The position numbers were made by a program, and so were the translations under genes. The notes beneath the pieces were generated by a model. That model had not been told where the DNA came from. It searched no databases and saw nothing but the letters and a program-made list of their open reading frames with translations. Below are positions 35,301 to 45,000 of a stretch of 64,000 nucleotides of DNA, piece after piece. Each line of letters opens with the position of its first letter. Position 1 is the stretch's first letter. Source of the stretch: Luscinia megarhynchos (Eukaryota; Chordata; Aves; Passeriformes; Turdidae); contig CM067564.1 in NCBI GenBank assembly GCA_034336665.1, forward strand, positions 44,700,951-44,764,950, written 5' to 3'.

Positions 35301-37755
35301 GCATCGACACTGCAGGGCTCAGCCTTTGCAAGAGCTGGGCCAGGGCCAAATTTCAGAGCAGCAGCAGCAGGATTTAAAGAAAGAACCAACACAGCAAGAG
35401 AAAATAATGTGATTTTTATCTCAGGAAGCAATAGTAGGTGATTTTAGTGCAGCATCCACCTGCAAGGACTGGCCATTCCCACACCCTGGGGCACCAAGGT
35501 TTGCACTGGTCCCAGCTGCTGTTGCTGAGGATTTAGCTCTAGCACAGACAGAAAACAAAAAAGGAAAATAATTATGAAATCAGATTATGCAGTCAGGGTA
35601 AACCACCCTCCTGATGGAGAAGAAAACTTACTTCACTCCTATTTCAAACAATTTTCCCCTGGGCCAGCTCATCCTTTCTCAGTGATCCCAACCTCTGCCC
35701 CACAGGAAAAAAAGGGATAAAGTTTTAAATATTTACAGTGCAAGGTAGGTGAACACAGGAGGGAGGGAAGAGCAAACCAATGTCCCTGTAAGACTTGTTT
35801 GTACTTTCCAGGCTTCAATTTTTGGGAAGAAATAAGGGAAGAGGCAAGACCTCAATAATGTTTGATCTCCACTGTGGCCCCCTTGGAGCTTCCAGAGTTT
35901 CATCATCCCTTGCATGAAACCTCCCTGGCTGGGGTGCAAAGCATCCCACCAAGGACAGATAACAGCACAACACAGCCCATGTTGTTCAGAAAATGTAGAA
36001 ATGGTTATTTTCAGTGATGGGAACATGTGTCCCTAAAATAACCTGGTGCAGAGGAATAGATACCAGTCCAACTTGGATGTTCCAGAGGTTCAAATTCCCA
36101 CCAGGCACAGAGTAAAACAGCAAAACCAAAGCAAGGGATGCCATTTCCGAAAATCAAACACATTCCTCCTTCCTGGCTTTGTTTTTGGGTGGTTTCTTTT
36201 GTTCTCCTTCTGTTTCGTTTCCAAAAATGACTTGAAAGTTTGTTTTTTTGTTTTATTTTTCCCATTTTATTTTTTTTTCTCCAACCCTCCTCACCCCCCA
36301 CCTCCCTCCCTGTTGTCTTATCTTGGAAATACCCAGAACATCCACCCTGATGTCCCCGGGTTTGATGATGGACATGTGGCCCTGATCTTTAATGTGAGTT
36401 CCAACCCAGGGGTCGGAGGGGCGGGCGCCGCATCCGTAACACCCCCAGCTCTCACCTCTGGTGCTTTCTAGGGCCCAGGAGCTTTTAACAGGACTAAAGC
36501 CCAGCTTTACAGCCCCCTTCCCCTCGCTGCATGGCTGGAGGGTGCCTTGCCATGGTGGGAGAACAGCAATCCCACAGGGAAGCAGCCCTTGGGAGAGCCC
36601 AGGTGTGTCCTCTTTGCTTTGGAGCATCCCACAGTCCCCACCCTGCCACGAGTGACACAGGGGACCCCCAGCAGTGCCTTTGCAGCCCCTCTGCCAGCAC
36701 CAAGCCTTCAGTTTTGCTTCTCCATCCCTCTCCTTCTCCATGGATTCCCTCCCACGCCTGTCTCCTGACATTTACTAGGAGCACTGTAACAGAGCAAGCT
36801 GTGAATCCAGGCAGATTTTAACAGGGCTCCCCAAAAAGGGCTGAGCAAGGACTGCAGTTCCCCACTGAATCCTTCCAGGGAAGGATGGGGATGAAGGACC
36901 CCCTGAGAGCCCTGTGCTTCTCAAAAAGGGCTGAGCAAGGACTGCAGCTCCCCACTGAATCCCTCTAGGGAAGGACAGGGATGCAGGAGCCCAAGTGGAT
37001 GCAAAATTAGGATGGGCTGGGGTTCTGCCAAGGGATGAAGGGCATCACACCAAAGGACCAGGGTGATAAAGTTTCTGATTCCATCTTTCCCTGCCTGGTT
37101 TCCATTGAGGGGTCCAGAATGAGGAGGGATAATGCTCAAGATCTGGCATGAAGGAGTTACCCCTGACTAAAGGAGAAGAATAATAAACTAAAAAAAGGGC
37201 AGGGGTGGAGAGAAACGGGAGGGGAAGAGCAGGCAGTGGGGAGGTAGGGATGCAGTGATGCTCAACCTCTTCCCCAGGTCCTGGGTGGAACAAACTGAAG
37301 CTGGCAGCTGCTCCTGGAGGTTTTCCACATGTCTCTACTCTTTCCTCCTTCCATCATCAGCAGAGTCTTCCTCTTGCCAGCTCCATGCTATCCCCTCGCT
37401 GCCCCCTGCCTCAACCTCACCATCAAAGTCTCTATGTGTAGTCACACAAACCCATAAGGAGCAGCTGTCACGGCTGGCTGGGAGGTGACAGCCCTGAGGT
37501 GACACTCAGAGCATGGCCAAGGTGTTGTTCCGTGGGGTTTATGGTTTTCCTTCCTCATAGCAGCGCCTGACCGAGGAGATGCAGACCATGGAGAACGGCT
37601 ACCACGACAACCCCACGCTGGAGGTGATGGAGACCTCCTCTGAAATGCAGGAGAAGAAGGTGAACCTCAATGGTGAGCTGGGGGACAGCTGGATCGTTCC
37701 TCTGGACACCCTCATGAAGGAGGACCTGGAGGAAGAGGAGGACACGCATTTATAG
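22436..37755 (+). CDS. PODXL: PODXL (podocalyxin), partial: exons 2 to last, signal-peptide exon outside window
   Basis: Podocalyxin is a CD34-family sialomucin on podocytes, endothelium and blood progenitors/thrombocytes. It keeps membranes apart by charge and binds NHERF and ezrin through its tail. The coding exons read here are 22436-23362, 26592-26755, 27247-27312, 33231-33387, 34704-34765, 34857-35021 and 37561-37755. All have GT-AG borders and joining phases (1,0,0,1,0,0), giving about 578 residues without exon 1. Order: Ser/Thr/Pro mucin domain, Cys-containing stalk, transmembrane helix, and a tail with the family motifs [34 protein letters not shown] and terminal DTHL. Tail and membrane segment match my memory of human podocalyxin closely, while the mucin domain is divergent, as is usual for the family. 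The first base of the opening codon lies in an upstream exon. A 57-nt candidate cassette exon at 36337-36393 would add 19 residues. Exon numbers assume one upstream coding exon, as in mammals. Confidence 0.95.
22519..22620 (+). repeat. Coding minisatellite, 18-bp unit (Glu-Thr5)
   Basis: Three exact copies of an 18-bp unit (GAAACCACCACGACCACA) run from 22549 to 22602. A partial copy starts at 22603 and a 15-nt variant lies upstream. Each unit encodes E-T-T-T-T-T, so copy-number change keeps the PODXL frame and lengthens or shortens the O-glycosylated stalk by six residues. Confidence 0.85.
23453..24160 (-). mobile_element. Solo-LTR-like element, copy A (endogenous retrovirus type)
   Basis: A ~708-bp segment nearly identical to 25325-26032, with TG...CA ends when read on the minus strand. 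A TAATAC...TTTTCCTAGTAAAGAAC region there resembles an LTR core with a poly(A)-type signal. No gag/pol/env sequence adjoins it and no clear target-site duplication was found. It starts 17 nt after the in-frame TAA that closes the exon 2 read-through. The LTR assignment rests on structure and memory of bird LTRs, not on a search. Confidence 0.6.
25325..26032 (-). mobile_element. Solo-LTR-like element, copy B
   Basis: Same length and orientation as copy A and only a few percent different by eye. One end reads TGTCCTGGTTTGAAGG on the plus strand, and the other ends in a short duplicated TGCATTGCAACCC. The 1.16 kb between the copies has no tRNA-primer site or polypurine tract next to the LTRs, so the pair does not look like the two ends of one provirus. 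Confidence 0.6.
26592..26755 (+). CDS. PODXL: PODXL exon 3: mucin-stalk junction
   Basis: The donor is clear (CCAAACAAG|GTAATG). For the acceptor, several AGs cluster at 26586-26598. Only the one ending at 26591 gives a start in the phase left by exon 2, so I chose 26592. The exon then reads [15 protein letters not shown] onward, a Pro/Ser/Ala stretch. It ends with a single Cys in TESCSS and an N-glycosylation sequon NIS before the LPNK at the donor. It is 164 nt, phase 1 in and 0 out. Transcript data could shift the acceptor. Confidence 0.8.
26908..26960 (-). mobile_element. CR1 LINE fragment, short 3' end
   Basis: CTGTTTGGGTTGGAAAGGAC and TCCAGAGGTCATTTACTCCC in reverse orientation. Confidence 0.7.
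26985..27172 (+). mobile_element. CR1 LINE fragment, internal part
   Basis: GGGGCTCAGCCTGGAGAACA, GAGGCTCAGGGGGAAATTCT and CACAACTCCCCAGGAGGGTG match the CR1 region before the 3' end. It abuts PODXL exon 4 closely (75 bp). Confidence 0.8.
27247..27312 (+). CDS. PODXL: PODXL exon 4: start of the Cys-containing stalk domain
   Basis: A 66-nt exon between TTTCCAG and GTAAGT, phase 0 at both ends. It encodes 22 residues from LICEDQ to PRTC. The CED motif and the closing Cys align with the first two stalk-domain cysteines of mammalian podocalyxin (CEDL and TLC as I recall them). The 3.2-kb intron 2 and 0.5-kb intron 3 lie before it, and a 5.9-kb intron follows. Confidence 0.9.
28180..28395 (-). 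mobile_element. CR1 LINE fragment
   Basis: GTGCCATGGGCAGGACCACC, CTTGGACACTTCCAGGGATG, AATTTCTTCCTAATATCTAA in reverse CR1 order. Confidence 0.9.
29946..30904. repeat. ~960-bp GGAT array
   Basis: Tetranucleotide GGAT copies with scattered GATGAT slips, GGAC and GGAG variants, within PODXL intron 4. It produces false minus-strand ORFs over 350 residues of Ile-His-Pro-Ser. Confidence 0.95.
31150..32110. promoter_or_regulatory. CpG/GC-rich intronic block with AP-1 and GATA motifs
   Basis: Within PODXL intron 4, CpG and GC content rise sharply compared with the flanks (GGGCGGCGGCGCC near 31215, GCGGGCGGCGGAGG near 31368). A consensus AP-1 site TGACTCA lies at 31261-31267 and an AGATAAGA GATA site at 32070-32077. 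Another, AGATAAGG, lies outside at 32905-32912. It could be an enhancer or internal promoter. No open reading frame convinces. Function is inference. Confidence 0.35.
32272..32420 (-). mobile_element. CR1 LINE fragment
   Basis: AATCATGGAATGATTTAGGT and TTGGAAAAGGGATCATCAAG, then a chain typical of some CR1 subfamilies (CCCAGCACTGCTAAATCCAC). Confidence 0.75.
32530..32669 (+). mobile_element. CR1 LINE fragment, 3' end
   Basis: AGTGTTGAAGGCCAGGTTGG, ATGGGGCTTGGAGAAACCTG and TGATTCATTCTGTGATTCC. Confidence 0.85.
33231..33387 (+). CDS. PODXL: PODXL exon 5: core of the stalk domain
   Basis: Acceptor GTCATTGCAG, donor CACC|GTGAGT; 157 nt, phase 0 in and 1 out. It encodes [17 protein letters not shown] onward to AVQVLLH. 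NNSS gives one or two N-glycosylation sequons. Cysteines occur at SFC, DSC and MAC. The first two match the LIC and DKC cysteines of the mammalian domain, and the third has no partner there. A 14-bp minisatellite starts about 25 bp after the donor. Confidence 0.93.
33411..33959 (+). repeat. 14-bp minisatellite (CACTGGGACAGGGG)
   Basis: About 39 copies of a G-rich 14-bp unit with AGGA, GATAGG and AAGG variants. It starts about 25 bp after the PODXL exon 5 donor and fills nearly half of intron 5. GGG runs in every unit give G-quadruplex potential on the transcribed RNA. The apparent ORFs arise because 14-bp units repeat in frame every 42 bp. Confidence 0.93.
34704..34765 (+). CDS. PODXL: PODXL exon 6: juxtamembrane stalk
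   Basis: 62-nt exon between TTCTTCCCCCAG and GAG|GTGAGT, phase 1 in and 0 out. Joined to exon 5 it reads [16 protein letters not shown] then DRLEE. This is a charged, probably helical segment matching the LPAKDVYERLKDKWDELKE region of mammalian podocalyxin. Confidence 0.93.
34857..35021 (+). CDS. PODXL: PODXL exon 7: transmembrane helix
   Basis: 165-nt exon, acceptor TCTGTGGCAG, donor GACCAG|GTGAGG, phase 0 at both ends. It starts [10 protein letters not shown] (sequon NIT), then an acidic patch. The membrane segment [20 protein letters not shown] follows, and then the basic stop-transfer and ezrin-binding stretch [12 protein letters not shown]. Codon use is GC-rich at third positions in the membrane segment (GCGCTGGCCGGC), unlike the flanking introns. 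It is among the most conserved parts of the gene. Confidence 0.97.
36337..36393 (+). CDS. PODXL: Candidate PODXL cassette exon, 19 residues, cytoplasmic
   Basis: A 57-nt open segment lies between a long T/C-rich tract ending TACCCAG and a good donor AAT|GTGAGT. It is in phase 0, matching both exon 7 and the last exon. It would insert [19 protein letters not shown] between KKDQ and QRLTEE in the juxtamembrane tail. I do not recall it in human podocalyxin, where these two motifs are joined directly. It may be an alternatively used exon in birds, or a chance pair of splice signals. Confidence 0.45.
36833..36990. repeat. Tandem duplication, 90-bp period, two copies
   Basis: The AAAAAGGGCTGAGCAAGGAC block at 36833 recurs at 36923, with the following CCCACTGAATCC and AGGGAAGGA blocks in the same order. 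Confidence 0.85.
37561..37755 (+). CDS. PODXL: PODXL last coding exon: cytoplasmic tail
   Basis: Acceptor CCTCATAG, stop TAG at 37753-37755. The exon encodes 64 residues starting [18 protein letters not shown], then [26 protein letters not shown], an acidic run and the PDZ ligand DTHL. This tail binds NHERF1/2 and, through them, ezrin. It is nearly the same as the mammalian tail. The acceptor is a tandem TAGCAG (NAGNAG), so the first Gln may be optional. Confidence 0.97.
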   Translation, partial: QRLTEEMQTMENGYHDNPTLEVMETSSEMQEKKVNLNGELGDSWIVPLDTLMKEDLEEEEDTHL

Positions 37756-39606
37756 GATGCAGAACTTGATCAAGAGAAAAACAACCACCCCCCCAAAAAA
37801 ATCCATAAACCCTACACACACGCACACAGAGCTCCAAAATCAGGCAAATTTCCCCCTAAAAAGCAAAAAATCCCTTAATGAACTAATTGTGGCCCCTTGT
37901 GCCACCACATGGGGTGCAGAATGGGAGAGGAAAGGACATGAGAAGACACCTCTGGGGCACAGCAACACAAGCCACATCTGGCCAAGCATCCTCCATCCCC
38001 CACCCTCCTCCCACGCCAGACATGACCAGCCATGGGCAAACAGGGTGGCTTTGCTCCTGAGGAGCTGCTGGTCTCCTCCAAGCACGTCCCCTCTCCACAT
38101 CTGACCACGCCAGCTGCACCCTCCAGCTACTGAGTGACTCAAAAATCAAGAGAAATAAAGTAAATAGGATGGGAGATGGAGCACATCTGACAGCAAAGCA
38201 GCACTTGGCAATTACAGCTCGACAAATCCTCTGGCCCACGCTGTTTAGTCATCACCCTGCCCTCCCTGACACCCAGGTAGTGAAGGAAAAAAGCTGGAAC
38301 AACCTGTTTCTTTTGAATCCAGTTTCCATCCTCTGCTCAGAGCTGAAACGCACAGAGCCCCTCGTTGTGCCACAGGCAAATGGATGCATCCCAGCAGGAT
38401 GGCAGGGATGCTGCAGTGGCAAGTGATGCTCAGCCCCTCTGCCAAGGGCTGTGGAACAGATCCTGCACCCACCTGGAGATCGACAGAGGTGCAGTAGCTT
38501 CTTGTTTTGAAAGGTTGAGGTGGAGGGAGAGGAAAAGGAGGAATTCCCTAGTTCATCCCTCTTAGGAAGGGTGTGGAGAGCAAGAGCAATGCCTGGTCTC
38601 TAGCCCAGGTGTGATGTTGGGGGTTTTGTGGTGCAGGAGTCCAGCTCTGGTGCTGCATTTCCCTACAGAAGGATCACTTGCCTTCCAGGAATTACACAGC
38701 AACATCTCACAGCCCTCATCCATCCTCCACGAGACTGTGGGACACATGCACCACCATGGTTTGTGATTTTTGAGGGCACATTTCCAGCATGAGCAGCAGA
38801 AGAGGTAAAAGAGCAGCAGAATGTGAGCCAGGGAGCTTGATGGCATTCAGGTGTCCCTTGGTGTTTCATCCCCTCGAGGTTCAAAAGCTCAGCCCACGCT
38901 CTCAAGCTCTTCTTCACAAGCCACTAAAATAACAGAGACCTGCAAAGCAACTTCCAGCTCAGCAGGGAAGCTGGGACTGAGCTTTGTCCTGCAGCCCTTG
39001 GTCTGTCACCCAGGTGTCCCTTTGCTGAAGCCTTTAAAGGGGAGAAGAAAACCATGGCTGGACTGAGGCCATTTCTGGATTTTGACTCCCCACCACAGCT
39101 CCTAAATGGCTCTGAAAGGTTGGGGAGAGTTTCATGCCTTTGCTCTGGTGAAGCAGCTCAGTCCTGGCAGAGGCAGGGATCATCCTCCAGCTGGCGTCCA
39201 TCCTCCAGCACATGAGGACCAGAAGGTCACTTGGCTGAGTCCCTCTCCCAGGGTGAGGCTGGTGCTTGTCCCAAACCCTCTGCCAGCCAGAGGAGCTGCA
39301 GATAAGAGCAATGCCCAAACACAGCCCTTCTCCTCTGCTTGCCATAAACCAAGGCACAACGGGGAGATTTCCTCTGGGCTCTGCCACCAAGTCAACCTGA
39401 CTGGGATCTGCTGCCCTGGATGAGGGGAAAAGCAGAGCCAAGCTTGGGGAAAGCCTGGTGGAGTTGGGAGTACTCAGGAAGGAGGGGATCAGGGTGTTTG
39501 GCTCAGCCCCAGGACAGGTGCTGGCAGAAGATACAAGTGGCTCTTCCCCCTTCTGTCCTGCACTGAAGGGCAGAGCCTGAAGTGTTCAAACCTTTATATT
39601 TTTGTA

Positions 39607-39614
39607 TGTAAATA
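39607..39614 (+). promoter_or_regulatory. Pumilio-type element in PODXL 3'UTR
   Basis: TGTAAATA fits the Pumilio consensus TGTANATA. A second exact copy lies at 40751-40758. Both are on the mRNA strand. Confidence 0.45.
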
Positions 39615-39703
39615 TTCCTGCTATTCATTAGCAATGTATTCTGCACACTTCACTTACCTGTGCACTGCACTATGGGGAAGTAATTCTGGAGGGGAGGGGA
39701 AAT

Positions 39704-39718
39704 AATAAATAAAATAAA
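39704..39718 (+). terminator. PODXL: Proximal PODXL poly(A) signals, three overlapping AATAAA
   Basis: Three hexamers start at 39704, 39708 and 39713, in an A-rich context. If used, they would give a 3'UTR of about 2 kb that lacks the downstream AU-rich and second Pumilio elements. Confidence 0.4.
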
Positions 39719-41066
39719 TGTAAAAAAAATCCTAAAAAAGAAAAAAAAAGGAAAAAAAAAAAGAAAAAAGCTAAAGGCCAGCCTGGTAGGGGATTAAAAT
39801 TTGACATGAAACAGAAAAACACCTCTTGCCCAGTAACTTTGTGCCATGGCTTTGTCCCTGTTCTGGCAGCATCAAGTTCAGCTTTCCAATGTGGCCATGA
39901 GTCTCAGAGAACAGGCCTTGGCATCCAGCACTGCTCTCGTGAGCATTGTGACCTCCCAGCTGCCCCGACAGACAAACAGCAGGTCCATGAGCTCACATTT
40001 CTGTCCTTCCCAGAAAACAAACCCGGTGAAAGCCGGGCAGCAGCGCTGCTGTGGCCACCAGGGCTGGAGCTCTACAAGGACACCCCTGGCAGGCATCTCC
40101 AGGCACTGGGCCTTTGGCATGTGCCTAAAGATCCCCCTTCCCAGCAGAGAGGTGCCAAAGTGCTTTCTTGAGTCAGGTCCAAAGACTTTCCAAGAGAACC
40201 CTACAGAGGCTTGAGATCAAGTAACCTTAAATCTTTCCGAGCAGAGACCAGTGAGGATGTTAACTGCTCAGCAAGTGCTTATAGTGATTTATATTTGAAT
40301 AGGAATTGTACATTTATTTATTTTTCCAGACACCGTATTTTTAAACCACTAATATTTTATAGTAGATTTTCCTTCCCCTATTTAAAAGAACTATTTCCAC
40401 AGGAAAAGAAAACAGTACTTTTTTTTTTTTTAATGTTGAGAACATTCTTTTTTTGGAATAAAAAAAAATCAGGTAGGAAATGCAGCAATGAGCATCTTTG
40501 GCCTTAACCCTTCCCTTTGTAGAGTGTAGCCATAATTGTTAGACCAAAAATAAGAAATAAAAAAAAAAAGATGTACCCAGGCATTTCCTTCCTCCCTTCC
40601 CTGTGCTCCTCTTCTCTCCCCCAAAACAGCTTTAACATCCCACACATTGTACAGAGAGATTCCTGCTCTTACCTCTCCGTGAGAGCTTTACAAGCAGCTC
40701 AGATGTCCTTGCAAGAGAGACTTTTCTATTTTCAGATTCATGAGGAAATGTGTAAATACTTTAGGAACATTTTATCTCCCGCTCACAGTGCCATGACCCA
40801 GCTGATGAGGTTGATACTGTGACTGCTGCCTACAGAAGATACACAGAAGTCATAATCCATGAGGGACTGGAGAAGGAAAACCTAATTCCCCAGGTTACCT
40901 GTTGAACCTTGCACATAGAGTAGAGCTCTTACATACGGTGTGTAGCAGCATCTCTCATGGGGACAGGAGTCTGATTTACACTGGAATTTACTGAGGAACT
41001 GGATTGTAAGAGATTATTCTTGCATTTTCCTACAAATATATTTTGAGAGCATCATGTATTTCTGTC

Positions 41067-41072
41067 AATAAA
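41067..41072 (+). terminator. PODXL: Distal PODXL poly(A) signal AATAAA
   Basis: AATAAA in the context TCTGTCAATAAACATTC, with a downstream GT-rich element within about 30 nt. This is the last good hexamer before the sequence becomes nondescript, and it lies about 0.85 kb from the facing MKLN1 signal. Confidence 0.65.
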
Positions 41073-41092
41073 CATTCTTATGTAAAAGATTC

Positions 41093-41934
41093 GTGTCTTT
41101 GGCTGAGTGAGGAGGGGGTGGCAGGGCAGAGGACAAGTTTTAGGGCCACAACTTCCTGCTCTGGAGATGCTCCATGGGAAACCAGTTGGAACAAAACCAA
41201 CCCAGACCTTCACAGTAGCCAGTCATGGACGAGCCTGTATTTTTCCTATGCAGAAAGAAGTATTGTAGTGGTGGAAAACCTATTAAATTTAAAAACCAGA
41301 GGACTCAGAGTGGTGGGAAGCTGGGGTGATGTGAGGGCAACCCCACCACAGCCTGAGCACTTTTTAGAGTTCTTGGTGCCTTCAGGCTGTCAAAGGGAAA
41401 GGCAACTCACCCTTATTTCTGCATTTCACCCTCATTTATCTCTGCATTTCATCCTAACTCACTCTGGTCTGCAGCCCCTCCTCACACTCAGGTCAGGCTG
41501 AGGAGGAGGGAATCAAACCTCACACCCATAAAGCAGGAGAGGCATCACCCCAGGGCAGCAGAGGGGCAGCAGCAGCGTGGGCAGCTCAGCAGCTCCATTG
41601 CCCTTCAAGCACCCAAAATAAACCATTTTGTTCCAGGTTAAGTTTCTGCTTATATAAAGGGGAAAAAAAATGGAATTTGTTTAAGTTAGATATTAAAAAT
41701 CAGCAGTTTGCTACAGCCTATGTTCTAACTTTGTGCTCCCCCCTGAAAAAGTTCCTGTGAATGTTGGGAATATGCTGGATTTATGGGATAGTGACTGAGC
41801 TCATCAGTGATGTCAGGCAGCAGGGTCAGACATAATGCACCACTCATTTCACAATTTCTCTACCTCTAAAAGACCTTCACAGGCATTTTTCTACTCTCTG
41901 AAGCGATGCGAGAACAAACAGATCTTAAATCAAC
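41093..41934. other. PODXL-MKLN1 intergenic gap
   Basis: About 0.84 kb between the two inferred 3' ends. I see no gene, CR1 piece or microsatellite here, only unremarkable unique sequence. Confidence 0.55.
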
Positions 41935-41955
41935 ACCCTTGCTAGCATGTACATT

Positions 41956-41961
41956 TTTATT
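41956..41961 (-). terminator. MKLN1: Distal MKLN1 poly(A) signal
   Basis: On the minus strand TTCTTAATAAAAATGTACATG holds AATAAA, with a T/G-rich stretch (GATCTGTTTGTTCTC) about 30-50 nt on. It faces the PODXL distal signal across about 0.9 kb. Confidence 0.6.
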
Positions 41962-41993
41962 AAGAAAAAAATGAACAAAATACATTCTCTCCT

Positions 41994-42061
41994 TATGTAC
42001 ATTACATACAACATAACTACATTTGTAGATATTCCTCGTGTCACTCATTCATTTATGTACA
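41994..42061 (-). promoter_or_regulatory. Two Pumilio-type elements near the MKLN1 distal 3' end
   Basis: TGTACATA occurs twice on the minus strand (42001-41994 and 42061-42054), 60 nt apart and close upstream of the distal AATAAA. This is the usual setting for functional Pumilio sites. Confidence 0.5.
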
Positions 42062-45000
42062 GCATGGGGCTCACACACCAACCCAGAAATCATCAAAGAT
42101 GATTTATGCCAAGGAAGAAAATTAACACTCCAGGCTGAACAAAGATCATCCATAAAGAAAAGGGTGGGAAGGGGAATCACCGGAGTCCAGGGAAGATGCC
42201 TGTAACCACCATGGGCTCAGCACAGGAGCAGCCAGTATGGGACCTGCCTATTAAACACATGAGCAGTTCACAGCTTTCATCACCCCACAGATGCTTCTTT
42301 CCAGCCCAGGGCTGTCCACACCTCTCAGCTCAGCTCTCCTGTGCTCAGGTGTCCCAGACAACAACTGCAGGACAGACACCAAAGAGAATCCAGACGGACA
42401 CCAGAGCCTGCAGGATTGCTGGGGAGGTGACAAAACAGAACAGAGAGGCCAAATTGTGGACAGGGGGTGGACACTCACACTTCCAGCGTTAGGGAGGGAG
42501 AACCAGCTTTTGGGGAGCACACTGGGGTGTAGAGGACAAGATAATGAACACTGAAGGTCCAGACAAACAAACCATCACACGCTACAGTGATACCATCAGA
42601 GCAGAGGGAACAGCTCAACATGGAGCTCAAAACCTCACCTCAAGCAGGTGATGTGCCCAGCCAGCTCACTGGTGTCTGACCCCAAGCTACCCAGGTCCTG
42701 TTCATGCCACCAACTCCCCTAATGGGAACTGCAGCAGTTTCAAAGGGCAAACATTTAACGAGGCTAAATACTCCCAAAATGAGACATGCAGCACCTCAGC
42801 ATCTGAATGCACAACATGTACAACACCACCAGCCCACAGGGACGGGAATGTCACCTCCAATTAACTGGGAATGAGCCCACAGACTTTCAATTTCTGTCCC
42901 TCAGCAAAGTGGTCTGCGTGGTTCAGGGCCTCTAATTCACAAGGCTCCCCTGAACACGTTTGTTTGTATAATTAAGCTCTTTTCTCTGGCTTATGGTCTC
43001 CCCAGCACCCCCTCATTTCCTGCTGTGGAGGAGGGAGTGCTGGAAGACACAGCAGAAAATACAGCTTTAGCAAATGGCAATAGCTAGTAATAACGAGGGG
43101 TTTGTTTTCCTTTCCACTACCCTGCACAGCAGCTTCTGAAGTGAAGAGTGTTTTGCACATCAAAACATCAATGGGAGGGACAGGAATGAGGAGGGAGAGA
43201 TGAAGGCAATATTCACCCTCCACTGCTAGTTTGCATTCCTGACGACCACAGCAGACAGGAGGGGAAAATAAGTCAGCAGCACAGCAGCTCTCCTTCATTT
43301 TCCCCTTTTGAGAGCTGAGTTTTTGACAAAACCTCAATAAAAAAAAAATCACTTTTAAGCCTCAAAGTCGTTTTTTTAATGAACAGACCTTGTTCACACA
43401 TTGCAGCACTTCTCTGTTTAGTGAAACACTAAGTAATTGATTGAATCCCTTGGTTACTAAGTCAGGATATTTAAAGTATATTTTCCTATCATTGGGGAGT
43501 AAAACCTATCCACTGCTATTTGGGATGTGGAGATGACTGCAACCACTGGAGCCAGTGTTGTGGTCTAGCCTCCCCACCACCATATTAATTAAAAAAGCAC
43601 CTAATCTCCTTTACTCAAACTGGCAGCTTTCATCAGAAAGCTCAGAATGTTTGAGGTTTTAACAATCCCTTAAGGCAGCCAGACCTGATCCAAAAGCCAG
43701 TGGTGCTGCACCACCTCCAGTCTGTTTGAGCAGGGTTAAGCCACTGGCTTCCTCACAATTGCTGTGGAGAGAACAGAATTTGTATCACTCTCTCTGGTGT
43801 CTGGGGTGGAAAGGGGACAAAGCCTGAGGTGAAGCTCCAGGACTACAAGATCCTGATACTGCATCACTTCTCTCTGAAGAAGAGCCAGAGAATCCAGTTC
43901 ACACTGTAAATAAGCTCTGAATAGCAAAGCTACTTTTAGGAGAGTTCTTCTAAGCCCTTCCAAAAAGACAGACCACACCTTCCACACCTGTTCACATCAG
44001 CATCCCTGTATTAATCCCAAGACTATTTCTCTTCTCATTCCCTCTGCCTTATGCTGCAGAAATAAACCAAACACCCCAATACCCATGAAAGTTTTGGGAC
44101 CATTAGAGCAGGTGCAGGAACCTAGGACAGCTTGAGGGTTGGTATCATCACCTTTTTCTTCTTGGGGCAACACAAAATAAACCCTGAGATGGGAAGGAAG
44201 GAGTATCACAGCACTGAATGTGAGGCCATGGAAGGGCACAAGTAAATAACTGTGTGCTGCAGTGGGAAATCATCTCCCACGCTTCCCTGTCCTTACCCAG
44301 GACGAGAAACAGCCCTGGAAAGAACAATGTAAATCACAAGGATGCTTCCTGACTCTCTCAGAGGCAGCAGGAAGGAGTTTTGCAAAAGAAGCAACTGCAG
44401 TATGCTGTGGGGAAACTGATGCCTCAATAACCACTATGCAGCTCTGATCTTTAATTCCTCCACAGGTACCTATTAAACTCAGGGAAATCTGAAGCCTTTT
44501 AATACCAGTGATCAGCCACACAGGGAAAGAAAATTCAGAATAAATGGGGGAATAACCAAGGGGTCATGCCTGAACCATCACACCTCCTAGTGATAAGACT
44601 TTCCTTCCAAATTAGCAGCAAACCCAAAAATCTAGCCTGACAGAGCCAGTTTTGAGCTGTTCACTCACATCCCTGTTTCCAGGAATGAACTGCTGGAGCT
44701 GAACAGTCAAGTGAGTTCTGACAGCACTCACACTCTCCAGGTCATCAGTAAAAGCTGTGCTGACTTACAGCAAACAGCTGGAAGCCAAGGCAACGTGGAG
44801 CTGTGTCTGCACCAAGCATAAATTGAGATTTCAGGGTGATGCACTGACAGCAGCTCCATTGGAAGCAGAGACTGAATTCGGGTCACGGCACTATCTGGAG
44901 CTCACCCCATCAAACTGAGCCCATGAAGGCAAAGCAGACAGCAGCAATGTGTTATCCTCAGGCTCTGTGCTGGGGAAGGTGCTGCCCTGCAGAGCTCCAC

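Larger units (their letters stand above)
35022..37560 (+). other. PODXL: PODXL intron before the last exon
   Basis: 2.5-kb intron, split at 36337-36393 if the cassette exon is used. It also carries a 90-bp tandem duplication (36833-36990). The rest is unique non-coding sequence. Confidence 0.75.
37756..41092 (+). other. PODXL: PODXL 3'UTR
   Basis: About 3.3 kb of AT-leaning sequence without splice or coding signals follows the PODXL stop. AATAAA hexamers occur at 39704, 39708, 39713, 40457, 40556 and 41067. The last is followed by a GT-rich stretch (TTCGTGTCTTTGG), so the distal end is likely near 41090. A proximal end near 39730 is also possible, but A-rich sequence follows it and could cause internal priming. 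Two Pumilio-type TGTAAATA motifs lie at 39607-39614 and 40751-40758. An ATTTATTTA AU-rich element lies at 40312-40325. The borders are inferred from signals only. Confidence 0.75.
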
